Shown here piece after piece: positions 47,127 to 57,272 of a stretch of DNA of 64,000 nt. The number at the start of each line of letters is the position of its first letter. The stretch's first letter is position 1. The notes under the pieces were generated by a model. It did no database searches, was not told the DNA's origin, and saw only the letters and a program-made list of their open reading frames with translations. This stretch comes from Bacteroidota bacterium. Lineage in GTDB: Bacteria > Bacteroidota > Bacteroidia > Bacteroidales > VadinHA17. The stretch is from the NCBI GenBank assembly GCA_022561875.1, contig JADFQJ010000012.1:1-64000 (forward strand), written 5' to 3'. A program made the translations under genes and the position numbers.

Positions 47127-47156
47127 CATTCCAAACTTAAGACACTGAATAGTTAC
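47127..47156 (+). repeat. Copy of the 29-30 bp dispersed repeat
   Basis: Identical to the copy at 21266-21295 (opposite strand) over 30 bp. It lies 30 bp to the right of the dispersed element and 48 bp before the fumC ATG. Confidence 0.9.
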
Positions 47157-47204
47157 GATTATTTCATTTTTCACAATACAGTAAATCCACATAAAAATAA
47201 AATC

Positions 47205-48599
47205 ATGGAATATCGAATTGAAAAAGACACAATGGGTGAAGTAAGAGTTCCTGCTGATAAATACTGGGGGGCTCAAACCCAAAGATCAAAAGAAAATTTT
47301 AAGATTGGTAAAGGTATAATGCCGGATGAAATTATATGGGCTTTTGCTTATTTAAAAAAAGCTGCTGCTCTTGTTAATGTCGATCTGAATGTTTTACCTG
47401 AGGAAAAAGGTGAAATAATCGCTAAGGTCTGCGATGAGATAATTGAAGGAAAACTTGACGATAACTTTCCTTTGGTTGTTTGGCAAACCGGTTCAGGCAC
47501 CCAATCAAACATGAACCTTAACGAAGTTATTGCGAACAGAATACACGTTCTCAAAGGAGGGAAACTTGGTGAGGGAGATCGTTTTGTCCATCCTAATGAT
47601 GATGTGAATAAATCTCAATCGTCGAATGATACCTTTCCTACAGCTATGCATATTGCCGGTTATAAAATGCTGATTGAGATTACTTTTCCCGGAATTGAGA
47701 AACTGAGAGATACGCTCAAACAGAAAGCTATTGAGTATAAGGATATTGTAAAAACAGGCCGCACACATCTTATGGATGCAACACCATTAACACTTGGTCA
47801 GGAGTTTTCAGGATATGTATCTCAGCTTGATCACGGATTAAAAGCTTTGAAGAATACACTACCGCATCTGAGTGAACTTGCCCTGGGGGGTACGGCAGTG
47901 GGTACGGGATTGAACACTCCAAAAGGATATGACGTAAAAGTAGCTGAAAAAATTGCTGAGCTCACCGGACTTCCTTTTGTTACTGCTGAAAATAAGTTCG
48001 AAGCATTATCGGCACATGATGCCATTGTTGAAGTGTCGGGAGCGCTAAAACGACTTGCCGTAAGCCTGATGAAAATAGCAAACGATATCAGGACACTGGG
48101 ATCAGGACCAAGATGCGGCATAGGTGAGATAAACCTTCCTGCAAATGAACCCGGCTCATCAATTATGCCCGGGAAAGTAAACCCTACGCAAAACGAAGCC
48201 CTTACAATGGTTTGTGCACAGGTTATTGGTAATGATACCGCCATAGCTATCGGAGGAATGCAGGGTCATTTCCAGCTTAATGTTTTTAAACCGGTAATGA
48301 TATATAACTTACTTCAATCTGCAAGATTGCTCGGGGATGCATGTGTGTCGTTCAGTGAGAAATGTGCTGAAGGGATTGAGCCCAACCATGCCAATATCAG
48401 TAAGAATCTTGAGAATTCACTGATGCTGGTTACTGCACTTAACACTCATATTGGTTATGAAAATTCAGCGAAAATAGCTAAAAAAGCCCACAGCGAAGGG
48501 AAAACACTGAAAGAAGCTGCTCTTGAATCCGGATTGCTTACTGAAGAACAATTCGATGAATGGGTAGATCCGGGGAAAATGATAGGATCTCTGGATTAA
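47205..48599 (+). CDS. fumC: Class II fumarate hydratase
   Basis: The 464-residue protein belongs to the fumarase/aspartase superfamily. It has [15 protein letters not shown] at the N-terminus, [38 protein letters not shown] and the signature loop [15 protein letters not shown] with the catalytic Ser. It converts fumarate and L-malate in the TCA cycle. Length and motifs are those of iron-independent FumC. Its promoter region overlaps the repeated DNA upstream. It is a single-gene unit. Confidence 0.95.
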   Translation: MEYRIEKDTMGEVRVPADKYWGAQTQRSKENFKIGKGIMPDEIIWAFAYLKKAAALVNVDLNVLPEEKGEIIAKVCDEIIEGKLDDNFPLVVWQTGSGTQSNMNLNEVIANRIHVLKGGKLGEGDRFVHPNDDVNKSQSSNDTFPTAMHIAGYKMLIEITFPGIEKLRDTLKQKAIEYKDIVKTGRTHLMDATPLTLGQEFSGYVSQLDHGLKALKNTLPHLSELALGGTAVGTGLNTPKGYDVKVAEKIAELTGLPFVTAENKFEALSAHDAIVEVSGALKRLAVSLMKIANDIRTLGSGPRCGIGEINLPANEPGSSIMPGKVNPTQNEALTMVCAQVIGNDTAIAIGGMQGHFQLNVFKPVMIYNLLQSARLLGDACVSFSEKCAEGIEPNHANISKNLENSLMLVTALNTHIGYENSAKIAKKAHSEGKTLKEAALESGLLTEEQFDEWVDPGKMIGSLD

Positions 48600-48738
48600 A
48601 TAAAAAGAGGGTACTCACGACTTTTGATACATCCTCTTATTTAGTTCAAGATGAAGCATGAGTTAGTCTGATTAATAAATTATCCTATTTTTAATAAGTT
48701 GGTTTTTCCGTTTAAACCATTATATTTTATATATAGCC

Positions 48739-49461
48739 ATGAGAATAAAACTATTCATCATTCTATTCTTTATAACAAACTGTGTCTTTGCTCAGAAAAA
48801 TTTTATGAGCCTTACTATGGGGGCGTCAATTCCTGTTGGTAGCTTCGCAGAGTCAGAAAATATTTATTCGGACGGGTTTGCCGGATCAAACTTTGTTCTC
48901 AACTTTGACGCCGCTTATTTCTTTATGCCTGTTGTCGGAATTAGCGGAACCTTTTCTTTCGGTTCCAGTTATGGTGGTGGAGAATCGCTTGAGAATGCAA
49001 TGTATGATGATGTACTTGAAAAATTCCCGATCCTGAGTGTGCCGGCCGACCCGGAATTTAATTTTGATGCAGGTAAGTGGAACTATGTGAACCTTATGGC
49101 GGGACCGCAAATTACTATTCCCCTGTACAACCTGAATATCGACTTTAAAGCGCTGGGTGGATTAAGCTTTGTTTTTGTTCCATCACGGGATATGAGACTT
49201 GAACTGGATGGTGGTGAATTTGTAAGCTCGACACAGGGAGATGAGTTAAATGTCGGATATATGCTTGGAACCGGAGTTCGTTTTGGCGTGGGAAGAGGAG
49301 CAGGAATCAGATTAGGACTTGATTATTATCATAGTAAACCGGCACTTGTTACAAAAAACAGCTATACTGTCAATAATAATTTACAATCTCTCCCGGATGA
49401 CCAATTTGAAGTATCTATAAATTCATTGCACCTGGCACTCGGAATTGCTTTCAATTTTTAA
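48739..49461 (+). CDS. Outer-membrane beta-barrel protein
   Basis: The 240-residue protein has a signal peptide (MRIKLFIILFFITNCVFAQ) followed by alternating hydrophobic/polar strands (SLTMGASIPVGSFAESE, FVLNFDAAYFFMPVVGISGTFSFGSSYGGG, and the C-terminal NSLHLALGIAFNF ending in Phe). This is the pattern of small OmpA-like or porin-family barrels of Bacteroidota. No ligand or partner can be named. It ends just before a heptad-type repeat. Confidence 0.75.
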   Translation: MRIKLFIILFFITNCVFAQKNFMSLTMGASIPVGSFAESENIYSDGFAGSNFVLNFDAAYFFMPVVGISGTFSFGSSYGGGESLENAMYDDVLEKFPILSVPADPEFNFDAGKWNYVNLMAGPQITIPLYNLNIDFKALGGLSFVFVPSRDMRLELDGGEFVSSTQGDELNVGYMLGTGVRFGVGRGAGIRLGLDYYHSKPALVTKNSYTVNNNLQSLPDDQFEVSINSLHLALGIAFNF

Positions 49462-49489
49462 CCAATCCGGCAATCAGTAAAATGCCGAA

Positions 49490-49517
49490 AGTCTAAGAGT
49501 CAAAAGTCGAAAAGTAA
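49490..49517. repeat. Short heptad repeat behind the barrel gene
   Basis: AGTCTAA, GAGTCAA, AAGTCGA and AAAGTAA follow in 7-nt phase, sharing an AGTC/AGTA core, 28 nt after the stop codon. Confidence 0.55.
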
Positions 49518-49568
49518 AATGGAGAAACCAAAAATAATAATGTAGCTTATTCTTCTTACTTTCCTGTA

Positions 49569-49601
49569 TTTGAATAGAATGATAAAAATAAATTAATTTT
49601 G
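49569..49601 (+). promoter_or_regulatory. Promoter of the methylmalonyl-CoA mutase genes
   Basis: TTTG at 49569-49572 and TAATTTTG at 49594-49601 are separated by 21 nt, placing the transcript start near 49608. This lies downstream of an upstream TTG codon (49604) and supports the ATG at 49622 as the start. Confidence 0.5.
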
Positions 49602-49621
49602 CTTTGAAAAAACATATCACT

Positions 49622-51502
49622 ATGCCAGGGAGAAAGGGTAATAATTTATTTGAAGATTTCCCCGTTGTATCAACAGAAAAATGGGAAGAAAAGATCAGGC
49701 AGGATCTGAGAGGCGCCGATTACGATAAAAAACTTGTATGGCTCTCTCCGGAAAGTATCAGGATCAAACCCTATTACCGTTCAGAACATCTTGAAGGTCT
49801 TGATTATCTGAACTATCCTCCGGGAGAATTTCCTTATACAAGGGGATATTGGAAGTCTGGAAACAAATGGGAGATCCGTGAGGATATTCTGGTGAAACAA
49901 CCTGAAGAAGCAAACAGCAAGGCACTCCGGGCATTGAAAAATGGAGCTGCTGCTTTGGGGTTTAATGTAAACCCGGGTGTGGTGAAAAATTCTGAAGATC
50001 TGGCAAAACTGCTTGATGGAATAGATCTTGAAAAAACAAGTATTAATTTTCTTACCGGGACTGAAGGACCCATGATAATTTTGCTGTTAGCAGAGATCAT
50101 AAAAAAAAGAAATGTAAATCCCGGTGAAGTTTGCGGTTCTGTAAATCACGACCCCATCGGTTACCTGACAATGAATGGCAAATACATCATTAACAAGGAA
50201 CAGGATTTTGATAACGCCGCCGGACTTATTGAGAACCACGATAGAAAACTTCCTGCATTCCGGTTGATCGGTGTAAACGGGATGAATTTTCGTAATGCCG
50301 GCGCTTCAGCAGTAATGGAACTGGCATTTAGTCTCGCTGCAGGAAATGAATACCTTTCAATATTTACCGGAATGGGACTGCCGGTTGACCTGGTTGCTCA
50401 AAAAATACAGTTTAACCTGGGTTCGGGGTCCAATTATTTCATGGAAATTGCCAAACTGCGGGCTGCAAGAATGCTTTGGGCCGGAATTGTACAAGCCTGG
50501 GGACCGGAATCACAAGAGAGTTTAAAAACTTACATCCACTCTGAGACTTCTGACTTTAATAAAACGATTTACGATCCCTATGTGAATATGTTACGGGCAA
50601 CTACCGAAGCCATGGCTTCAGCAATCGGGGGCACAAATTCACTCTATGTAAAACCATTTGACCGGAGCTTCAGGGATTCATCCGGTTTTTCAGAAAGAAT
50701 AGCACGTAACACACAGCTAATACTTAAGGATGAGGCATATTTTGATAAGGTAACCGATCCGTCGGCAGGTTCATACTATATTGAATCCCTGACCGCTTCA
50801 CTTGCGTCGGAAACATGGAAACTTTTTCAGCAGGTGGAAAAAGAAGGAGGATACATTGCAGCACTGGAGAAGGGTTTTATACAGAAAAAAATTAAAGAAA
50901 TATGCAGGAAACGAATTTTGAATCTTGCTACCCGGAAAGAAGTGCTGGTGGGAACTAATCAGTATGTGAATTCAGAGGAAACTGCATGTGATGATGCTGT
51001 TGTGAGAGAAACCGGTCCGGATAAAAAACTTCCGGATAACCCGGTTGTCGAACCGCTGAAAAAAATCCGCGCTGCAGAAGCGTTTGAGGAATTACGGATG
51101 AATACCGAAAAATTTGCAGGTAAAACCCCCGAGGTATTCCTGTTTGGTTACGGTGATAAAAATATGAGAAAAACACAGGCTGATTTTGCCGCAAACCTGT
51201 TTGCAATAGCAGGATTTAATATTGTTGATAATACAGGTTTTGAAACGGTAGAGAAAGGATTGGATGCAGTAAGGGAAAAAAAACCGGAAATAGTTGTTCT
51301 ATGCAGTTCGGATGAAGAATATCCTGAAATTGCAGACATAATTTATCAGAATTTAAGCGATAAAACTATTCTGGTTATTGCAGGTTATCCGAAAAAATCA
51401 ATTGAAAACCTGAGAGAAACCGGATATAAACATTTCATCCATATTAAAACGGATGTATTGGATATATTAAGAGAATTTCAGCGTGAATTAAAAATTGTTT
51501 AA
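49622..51502 (+). CDS. mutA: Methylmalonyl-CoA mutase small subunit
   Basis: From the ATG at 49622 the 626-residue protein (MPGRKGNNLFEDFP...) has the TIM-barrel domain of methylmalonyl-CoA mutases (GANGxxFRNAGASAVMELAFSLAAG-like, [23 protein letters not shown]). The C-terminal Rossmann domain lacks the cobalamin-binding DxHxxG motif, as expected for the non-catalytic beta subunit. It pairs with the large subunit encoded 24 nt downstream to interconvert succinyl-CoA and methylmalonyl-CoA, in propionate production or breakdown. The TTG at 49604 would add six residues and is less likely. Confidence 0.93.
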   Translation: MPGRKGNNLFEDFPVVSTEKWEEKIRQDLRGADYDKKLVWLSPESIRIKPYYRSEHLEGLDYLNYPPGEFPYTRGYWKSGNKWEIREDILVKQPEEANSKALRALKNGAAALGFNVNPGVVKNSEDLAKLLDGIDLEKTSINFLTGTEGPMIILLLAEIIKKRNVNPGEVCGSVNHDPIGYLTMNGKYIINKEQDFDNAAGLIENHDRKLPAFRLIGVNGMNFRNAGASAVMELAFSLAAGNEYLSIFTGMGLPVDLVAQKIQFNLGSGSNYFMEIAKLRAARMLWAGIVQAWGPESQESLKTYIHSETSDFNKTIYDPYVNMLRATTEAMASAIGGTNSLYVKPFDRSFRDSSGFSERIARNTQLILKDEAYFDKVTDPSAGSYYIESLTASLASETWKLFQQVEKEGGYIAALEKGFIQKKIKEICRKRILNLATRKEVLVGTNQYVNSEETACDDAVVRETGPDKKLPDNPVVEPLKKIRAAEAFEELRMNTEKFAGKTPEVFLFGYGDKNMRKTQADFAANLFAIAGFNIVDNTGFETVEKGLDAVREKKPEIVVLCSSDEEYPEIADIIYQNLSDKTILVIAGYPKKSIENLRETGYKHFIHIKTDVLDILREFQRELKIV

Positions 51503-51526
51503 TAACAATCGTGTTAGTTTACAAAT

Positions 51527-53683
51527 ATGAAACCGGATTTTTCCAGAATAGATTTCAGAGATTTTAAAAAAACATCTCTTAGTAATACCGGGTGGGAGAA
51601 ACATCATCAAACATCATCCGTCTGGCAAACTGCTGAAAAGATACCGGTCAAACCGGTATTTACCCGGAAAGATATAGAAGAGCTGGAACACCTTGATTAT
51701 GCCGCAGGACTGCCACCCTTTCTCAGAGGTCCTTATTCCACTATGTATGTTATACGTCCCTGGACTATACGTCAGTATGCCGGTTTTTCAACTGCCGGAG
51801 AATCCAACGCATTTTACCGGCGAAACCTTGCTGCCGGTCAGAAAGGATTGTCAGTTGCGTTCGACCTGGCTACTCACCGTGGTTATGATTCTGATCATGA
51901 AAGGGTTGTTGGAGATGTGGGGAAAGCCGGGGTTGCCATTGACTCAGTGCTTGACATGAAAGTTCTTTTCGATCAGATACCACTGGATCAGATGTCTGTC
52001 TCCATGACAATGAACGGCGCTGTATTGCCGGTCATGGCATTCTATATTGTTGCAGCTTTGGAACAAGGAGTAAAGCCTGAACAATTAACCGGGACAATTC
52101 AAAATGATATACTCAAAGAGTTTATGGTTCGTAATACCTATATATATCCTCCTGAAATGTCGATGCGGATTATTGCCGATATATTTGAATATTCTTCCAA
52201 AAACATGCCGCATTTCAATTCCATTAGTATCTCAGGATATCATATGCAGGAAGCGGGCGCTACTGCCGATATCGAACTGGCATACACACTGGCTGATGGT
52301 CTGGAATATTTGAGAGCAGGGATAAAGGCAGGCATGGATATTGATTCTTTTGCACCCCGCATATCCTTTTTCTGGGCTATTGGAATGAACCATTTTATGG
52401 AGATTGCAAAGATGCGGGCTGCCCGGATGTTATGGGCAAAGATCGTAAAACAATTCAACCCTGAGAATCCAAAATCAATGGCCCTGAGAACACATTGCCA
52501 GACTTCAGGATGGAGTCTTACCGAGCAGGATCCTTATAATAATGTGGCACGAACCTGCATTGAGGCTATGGGAGCTGCACTGGGCCATACCCAGTCGCTG
52601 CATACAAATGCACTGGATGAGGCTATTGCCCTGCCAACGGATTTTTCAGCGAGAATTGCCCGGAACACCCAGCTTTACATACAGGAAGAGACGCAGATCA
52701 CCCGTACAGTAGACCCATGGGCCGGATCATATTATGTTGAAAACCTCACAAATGAACTGGCACGGAAAGCATGGGAAATGATCGAAGAAGTGGAGAAACT
52801 GGGAGGTATGGCCAAAGCAATTGAAACAGGAATACCTAAAATGCGGATAGAGGAAGCAGCAGCCAGAAAACAGGCAAGGATCGATGCGGGGAAAGATATT
52901 ATTGTTGGTACTAATATGTACAGGCTCGATAAAGAAGATCCCATTGATATCCTGGAAGTAGATAATACTTCTGTAAGAAGATCACAGATTAACAGGCTCA
53001 GAGAGCTTAAGAAAAACAGGAACCAGGAGGAAGTTGATAAAGTTCTTGATGCTATAACCGGGTCGAGCCGTACCGGTAAAGCCAATTTACTGGAACTTTC
53101 TGTTGATGCAGCGAAAAAAAGAGCTACATTGGGAGAGATATCGATGGCTATTGAAAAAGTTGCAGGAAGATATAAAGCTGTGATACGATCAATATCAGGA
53201 ATATATTCATCAGAATCAATGGGAGACAAAAAGTACAAAAAAGCCAGGGAACTTGCCGGAAAATTTGCTGAACTTGAAGGCCGCCAACCAAGGATCATGA
53301 TAGCAAAAATGGGGCAGGATGGTCATGACCGTGGTGCAAAAGTGGTATCAACAGGTTATGCCGATATCGGATTTGATGTTGATATAGGACCACTTTTCCA
53401 GACACCTGCCGAAGCGGCAAAACAAGCTGTTGAAAACGATGTTCATGTGCTTGGTATTTCAAGCCTGGCAGGAGGGCACAAAACACTTGTTCCATATGTA
53501 ATAACTGAACTGAAAAAGCTTGGCCGGGAAGATATTCTTGTGGTAGTTGGAGGTGTCATCCCTTCACAGGACTATAAATATCTGTATGACGCGGGTGTTG
53601 TCGGCATATTTGGTCCGGGAACATCCATTTCTTATACTGCAGTAAAATTATTGGAGATACTGATAAATATTATTGAAGAATAA
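51527..53683 (+). CDS. mutB: Methylmalonyl-CoA mutase large (catalytic) subunit
   Basis: The 718-residue protein has the catalytic TIM barrel ([60 protein letters not shown]). Its C-terminal cobalamin domain carries GQDGHDRG (Asp598, His600, Gly603), the DxHxxG motif whose His replaces the base of adenosylcobalamin, and GGVIPSQDY. It performs the carbon-skeleton rearrangement between succinyl-CoA and (R)-methylmalonyl-CoA. The MeaB-type chaperone, epimerase and decarboxylase are not adjacent. It is co-transcribed with mutA. Confidence 0.97.
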   Translation: MKPDFSRIDFRDFKKTSLSNTGWEKHHQTSSVWQTAEKIPVKPVFTRKDIEELEHLDYAAGLPPFLRGPYSTMYVIRPWTIRQYAGFSTAGESNAFYRRNLAAGQKGLSVAFDLATHRGYDSDHERVVGDVGKAGVAIDSVLDMKVLFDQIPLDQMSVSMTMNGAVLPVMAFYIVAALEQGVKPEQLTGTIQNDILKEFMVRNTYIYPPEMSMRIIADIFEYSSKNMPHFNSISISGYHMQEAGATADIELAYTLADGLEYLRAGIKAGMDIDSFAPRISFFWAIGMNHFMEIAKMRAARMLWAKIVKQFNPENPKSMALRTHCQTSGWSLTEQDPYNNVARTCIEAMGAALGHTQSLHTNALDEAIALPTDFSARIARNTQLYIQEETQITRTVDPWAGSYYVENLTNELARKAWEMIEEVEKLGGMAKAIETGIPKMRIEEAAARKQARIDAGKDIIVGTNMYRLDKEDPIDILEVDNTSVRRSQINRLRELKKNRNQEEVDKVLDAITGSSRTGKANLLELSVDAAKKRATLGEISMAIEKVAGRYKAVIRSISGIYSSESMGDKKYKKARELAGKFAELEGRQPRIMIAKMGQDGHDRGAKVVSTGYADIGFDVDIGPLFQTPAEAAKQAVENDVHVLGISSLAGGHKTLVPYVITELKKLGREDILVVVGGVIPSQDYKYLYDAGVVGIFGPGTSISYTAVKLLEILINIIEE

Positions 53684-53729
53684 AGTATAATAAAATACCT
53701 ATTTAAATACCTATTTAAGCTAAAGTATA
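53681..53729. repeat. 12-bp tandem duplication behind mutB
   Basis: AAATACCTATTT occurs twice in tandem (53693-53704 and 53705-53716), bracketed by direct copies of TAAAGTATA at 53681-53689 and 53721-53729. The first bracket starts at the mutB stop codon. Confidence 0.7.
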
Positions 53730-53823
53730 TTTCTGATTAGTAGTTATATACATTTTCATTATACTGCTATCACTCTTGTTTATAATCAGGTTCTTTGGGA
53801 TTCATTGCCCGTTGTATTTAACT

Positions 53824-53853
53824 ATTCCAAACTTAAGACACATGAATAGTTAC
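53824..53853 (+). repeat. Variant copy of the 29-30 bp dispersed repeat
   Basis: Begins ATTCCAAACTTAAG and ends GAATAGTTAC, with one extra base (ACACAT for ACACT) relative to the other three copies. It lies directly upstream of the next gene's -7 box. Confidence 0.85.
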
Positions 53854-53864
53854 CATCTTTTTAT

Positions 53865-53872
53865 TATCTTTG
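53865..53872 (+). promoter_or_regulatory. -7 box of the DUF4190-like gene
   Basis: A perfect TATCTTTG at 53865-53872, 24 nt before the ATG at 53897. The region where a -33 box would lie falls inside the dispersed repeat, so the repeat may contribute to promoter strength. Confidence 0.5.
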
Positions 53873-53896
53873 AATTGTAACAATAATAAAATAAAC

Positions 53897-54463
53897 ATGG
53901 AAGAACAAAAAACTACAGCAGGACAAGGCCTTGGTGTTGCAGGCCTTGTTGTCGGTATTTTAGCAGCAATACTTGCATTAATACCATGTATTGGATGGAT
54001 TGCCATTATTCCAGGTGTGATAGCCCTGGCTTTGAGCTTAGTCGCTTTTTCACAAGCCAATAAAGGGAATGGCAGTAAAGGTGTGATAATCGGTGCCCTG
54101 GTTGTATCCATTATTGCTATAAGTATCGGACTTATTCAAATTTTTTTGGTTGCCACTATTGCATCAAAGGGAGGTCATATTATAAATAAGATTGAAAAAG
54201 TAGCCAGGGAATTTGAAGATGAATTTGAAGGTGAGTATGGGAAAGATTTTGAAGAAGCAATGGAAGATGTAGAAAAATCAATGGAAAAAATTGATGACGA
54301 TCTTGAGAAAACAATGGAGAAACTTGAAGAAGACATGGAAGAAGTAAGCGACCGGTTTGAAGAACTGAGCGATGAGGAAAAAGCCGGAAAAATAGGGAAA
54401 GCTGCCGGGAGAGCATTAAAAGAGTTTTTGGAGGAAATGAAAGATACGACAGATATTAAGTAG
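53897..54463 (+). CDS. DUF4190-like membrane protein with acidic coiled-coil tail
   Basis: From the ATG at 53897 the 188-residue protein has two transmembrane hairpin segments (LGVAGLVVGILAAILALIPCIGWIAIIPGVIALALSLVAF, then GVIIGALVVSIIAISIGLIQIFLVATIA), as in DUF4190. A strongly acidic helical tail (EDEFEGEYGKDFEEAMEDVEKSMEKIDDDLEKTMEKLEEDMEE) likely forms a coiled coil outside the membrane. Function is unknown. The TTG at 53870 overlaps the promoter box and is rejected as a start. The next gene begins 5 nt later. Confidence 0.75.
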   Translation: MEEQKTTAGQGLGVAGLVVGILAAILALIPCIGWIAIIPGVIALALSLVAFSQANKGNGSKGVIIGALVVSIIAISIGLIQIFLVATIASKGGHIINKIEKVAREFEDEFEGEYGKDFEEAMEDVEKSMEKIDDDLEKTMEKLEEDMEEVSDRFEELSDEEKAGKIGKAAGRALKEFLEEMKDTTDIK

Positions 54464-54468
54464 TATCA

Positions 54469-54885
54469 ATGAAAATATTTCCCGGTTGGCAGGATGCTTA
54501 CCATAGAATAAATATGATCTTTGCCGGAGTAATTGTAATGATATTCCTTTACTCCGGTTTTTTTTCTCCCCGGGAAGATAATTATCCTGTCAAATGTGTT
54601 CATAAAGAAATTCTTGGAAAACCTTGTCCCTCCTGCGGATTGTCACACAGTTTTTCGGAAATTATAAGGGGAAATTTCAAGAAAGCACGGGAGTGGAACC
54701 TCAACGGTTTCCCTGTATTCTTTTTTTTTCTTATCCAGTTGTTTCTGAGGGTGCTGGTATCGGTTGTATATGCCCGAAAGCCGGTACATGTACAATGGAT
54801 AATCGCCATTGACATTACTGTCTCACTATTGTTATTTCTCTACTGCTTCAGGTACCTGATACTGTTCCTGTTTACCACTTTCTGA
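54469..54885 (+). CDS. DUF2752 family membrane protein
   Basis: The 138-residue protein has three predicted membrane helices and the DUF2752 signature KPCPSCGLSHSFSEIIRGNFKKAREWNLNG in the first loop. The family's function is unknown to me; the CPxCG pair suggests a metal or redox site at the membrane surface. It follows the DUF4190-like gene by 5 nt and probably shares its transcript. Its TGA abuts, base to base, the stop codon of the convergent MBL gene. Confidence 0.85.
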   Translation: MKIFPGWQDAYHRINMIFAGVIVMIFLYSGFFSPREDNYPVKCVHKEILGKPCPSCGLSHSFSEIIRGNFKKAREWNLNGFPVFFFFLIQLFLRVLVSVVYARKPVHVQWIIAIDITVSLLLFLYCFRYLILFLFTTF

Positions 54886-55737
54886 TCAGCTGTTCCCAAA
54901 ATATTCTTCAAGAGTAAAAGTCTCTCTGACCCGGTATCCTTTTTTTGCCTTATCTATCGAACAGCATTCATTATAAACATCATGCTGAAAAAACAGGATA
55001 TAATCGTTTTCGTAAGCCTCTTCTAAAAACCGCTCTTTTTCTTTAAGTGTTACAAGAGGTTGTACATCGTAACTCATATTCCAGACAGTTCGGATATGGG
55101 CTGTTGACGGGATCAGATCAGCCATGAAGACGACAGTTTTTCCCAGGTAATTGATAAAAGGTATAATTTGACCTGCTGTATGACCATTAAACAATCTGAC
55201 CCTGAAACCCGGATATAATTCGATATCATCTTCAATGAATTTTAATTGACCACTCTCATGCATGGGCAGCATATTTTCGTCAAGGTAAGCATCTGCTTCT
55301 CTTTTATTAGGATTCATAGCCCATTCCCACTGCTGCCGGCTTACCCAGTAATTTGCATTGGGGAATACCATTTCAAATCCGGTTCCGGTACTGCTGTTTT
55401 TTACTCCTCCGCCACAATGATCGGAATGGAGATGGGTAATGACCATATCTGTAATATCTTCCGGCTGGTATCCATACTTACCTAAAGCACCTTCCAAACC
55501 AAAACCGCCATGTAATTGAACAAAACTGAAAAATTTTTCATCCTGCTTGTCACCCCACCCGTTATCTACCAGAATACGTTGTTTTCCATTATCAAACAAA
55601 ACAGAACGGCTCGCCCAGCTACAGAGATTGTTGTCATCTGACGGATATTGTTTTTGCCACAATGTTTTCGGAACCACTCCAAACATGGCGCCACCATCAA
55701 GCTTGAAATTGGAAATATGAACAGGTACTAATTTCAT
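54886..55737 (-). CDS. MBL-fold metallo-hydrolase
   Basis: The 283-residue protein has the metallo-beta-lactamase fold: the dinuclear metal motif THLHSDHCGG (His102-His107), the LFNGHTAGQIIPF histidine, VFMADLIPSTAH with the bridging Asp, and FQHDVYNEC. It resembles the lactonase/AttM-like and general hydrolase branches. No substrate can be assigned. It has no signal peptide. A perfect TATCTTTG box lies upstream on the same strand. Confidence 0.85.
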   Translation of the reverse strand: MKLVPVHISNFKLDGGAMFGVVPKTLWQKQYPSDDNNLCSWASRSVLFDNGKQRILVDNGWGDKQDEKFFSFVQLHGGFGLEGALGKYGYQPEDITDMVITHLHSDHCGGGVKNSSTGTGFEMVFPNANYWVSRQQWEWAMNPNKREADAYLDENMLPMHESGQLKFIEDDIELYPGFRVRLFNGHTAGQIIPFINYLGKTVVFMADLIPSTAHIRTVWNMSYDVQPLVTLKEKERFLEEAYENDYILFFQHDVYNECCSIDKAKKGYRVRETFTLEEYFGNS

Positions 55738-55762
55738 ATCTTAATTCTTTATCTTTAGTCCC

Positions 55763-55770
55763 CAAAGATA
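55763..55770 (-). promoter_or_regulatory. -7 box of the MBL hydrolase gene
   Basis: Minus-strand TATCTTTG (55770-55763), 25 nt before the ATG at 55737. No clear -33 box. Confidence 0.45.
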
Positions 55771-55829
55771 AAAGATTATTCCGGACCCGGGAGGGTGTTG
55801 ATTTTTGCATTCCGAGAACGAATTATTTT

Positions 55830-57200
55830 ATGAAAATCCATTTTATAGCAATTGGGGGCAGTGCAATGCATAACCTGGCCATCGCGTTAAGCAAAAAAGG
55901 GAATCAGGTAACAGGTTCTGATGATGAGATTTTTGAACCTTCAAAAACAAGGTTGACTGATGCAGGCATTTTGGCTCCTGAAACCGGCTGGTTTCCTGAT
56001 AAAATAACCGGGGAAATTGATGCTGTTATCCTGGGGATGCATGCAAGAAAAAATAATCCGGAGTTGCTCAGGGCGCAGGAGCTGGGTTTGAAAATATATT
56101 CATATCCGGAATATTTTTATGAGCAAACCAGGAATAAAAAAAGAGTGGTGATAGGTGGAAGTCACGGAAAAACAACCATCACTTCCATGATCATGCATGT
56201 ATTGAAATACAACGGCATTCTTTTTGATTGGCTCGTAGGTGCCCGGATCGATGGATTTGATACAATGGTAAAACTGGACGCTGACTCAAAAATTGCTGTG
56301 ATCGAAGGAGATGAGTATTTATCTTCCCCTATTGACATGCGCCCGAAATTTTTACTTTATAAACCCCATATTGCATTGATCAGCGGAATTGCGTGGGATC
56401 ATATGAATGTTTTCCCAACCTTCGAAAATTATCTTGACCAGTTCATTGCTTTTGTGAAGAGCATTGAGAAAGGCGGAACATTGGTTTATTGTAATGAGGA
56501 TGAGAATATAAGAAAAATAACAGGCCGGGCAGAAGAATCGGTCCGGAAAATACCTTATAATACCCATCCTTACGCGATCAGGAATAATCAGACATATCTT
56601 GTTACGGAAAGTGAAGAGATCCCGCTGAAGATATTCGGGAAACATAATCTACAGAATCTGGAAGGGGCAATGAAAATTTGCAGGGAACTGGGTTTGAGTG
56701 ATAAAAAAATCTATGATGCCATAGAATCTTTTCCCGGAGCTTCCAGGAGACTTCAGGTTTTGGAAAAATCGGATAACAGTATAGTCTTTTTCGATTTTGC
56801 CCATTCACCATCAAAACTAAAGGCTACCATCGATGCTGTAAAAGAACAGTTTCCAAATAAAAAACTGGTGGCAATTATTGAATTGCATACGTTCAGCAGT
56901 CTGAACCAGGATTTCCTGCCGCAATACAAAGGAACAATGAACAAAGCAGACACTGCACTTGTCTTTTTTAGTCCGGAAACGGTAAAACACAAGAAGCTGA
57001 AACAGCTAAACCCTGAACAGATCCGTAAAGCATTTGACCCGGCACGTATCGAAGTGTTTTCATCAACATCTGCCCTGGTTGACCGGCTGGATGAATTGAG
57101 TTCAGAAAACACAAATTTTCTTTTCATGTCTTCCGGCAATTTCGCAGGTCTTGAGATAAAGGAATTGGCTGGCAGAATTATTAAGAATTCAGTCAAATAA
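55830..57200 (+). CDS. mpl: UDP-N-acetylmuramate:murein tripeptide ligase (Mpl)
   Basis: This 456-residue Mur-ligase family protein has an N-terminal UDP-binding Rossmann fold (IHFIAIGGSAMHNLAIALSKKGNQVTGSD), the ATP loop GGSHGKTTITSM, the EGDEYLSS segment and a C-terminal domain with DFAHSPSKLKATIDAV. It re-attaches the recycled tripeptide L-Ala-D-Glu-meso-DAP to UDP-MurNAc in peptidoglycan recycling. MurC is the main alternative, but the IGGSAMHNLA start and EGDEYLSSPIDMRPKF favour Mpl. Confidence 0.88.
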   Translation: MKIHFIAIGGSAMHNLAIALSKKGNQVTGSDDEIFEPSKTRLTDAGILAPETGWFPDKITGEIDAVILGMHARKNNPELLRAQELGLKIYSYPEYFYEQTRNKKRVVIGGSHGKTTITSMIMHVLKYNGILFDWLVGARIDGFDTMVKLDADSKIAVIEGDEYLSSPIDMRPKFLLYKPHIALISGIAWDHMNVFPTFENYLDQFIAFVKSIEKGGTLVYCNEDENIRKITGRAEESVRKIPYNTHPYAIRNNQTYLVTESEEIPLKIFGKHNLQNLEGAMKICRELGLSDKKIYDAIESFPGASRRLQVLEKSDNSIVFFDFAHSPSKLKATIDAVKEQFPNKKLVAIIELHTFSSLNQDFLPQYKGTMNKADTALVFFSPETVKHKKLKQLNPEQIRKAFDPARIEVFSSTSALVDRLDELSSENTNFLFMSSGNFAGLEIKELAGRIIKNSVK

Positions 57201-57272
57201 TTATCAAATATTTACTTTTGATATTACATTTGTTCAGAGTCGATATAACCAGCTAACATTAATTGAAAAAGA

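Noticed and set aside
48600-48660. Hairpin-like AAATAA...AGAGG / CCTCTTATTT behind fumC as a terminator
   Set aside because: The stem needs bulges, the loop is long and no U-tract follows on the coding strand.
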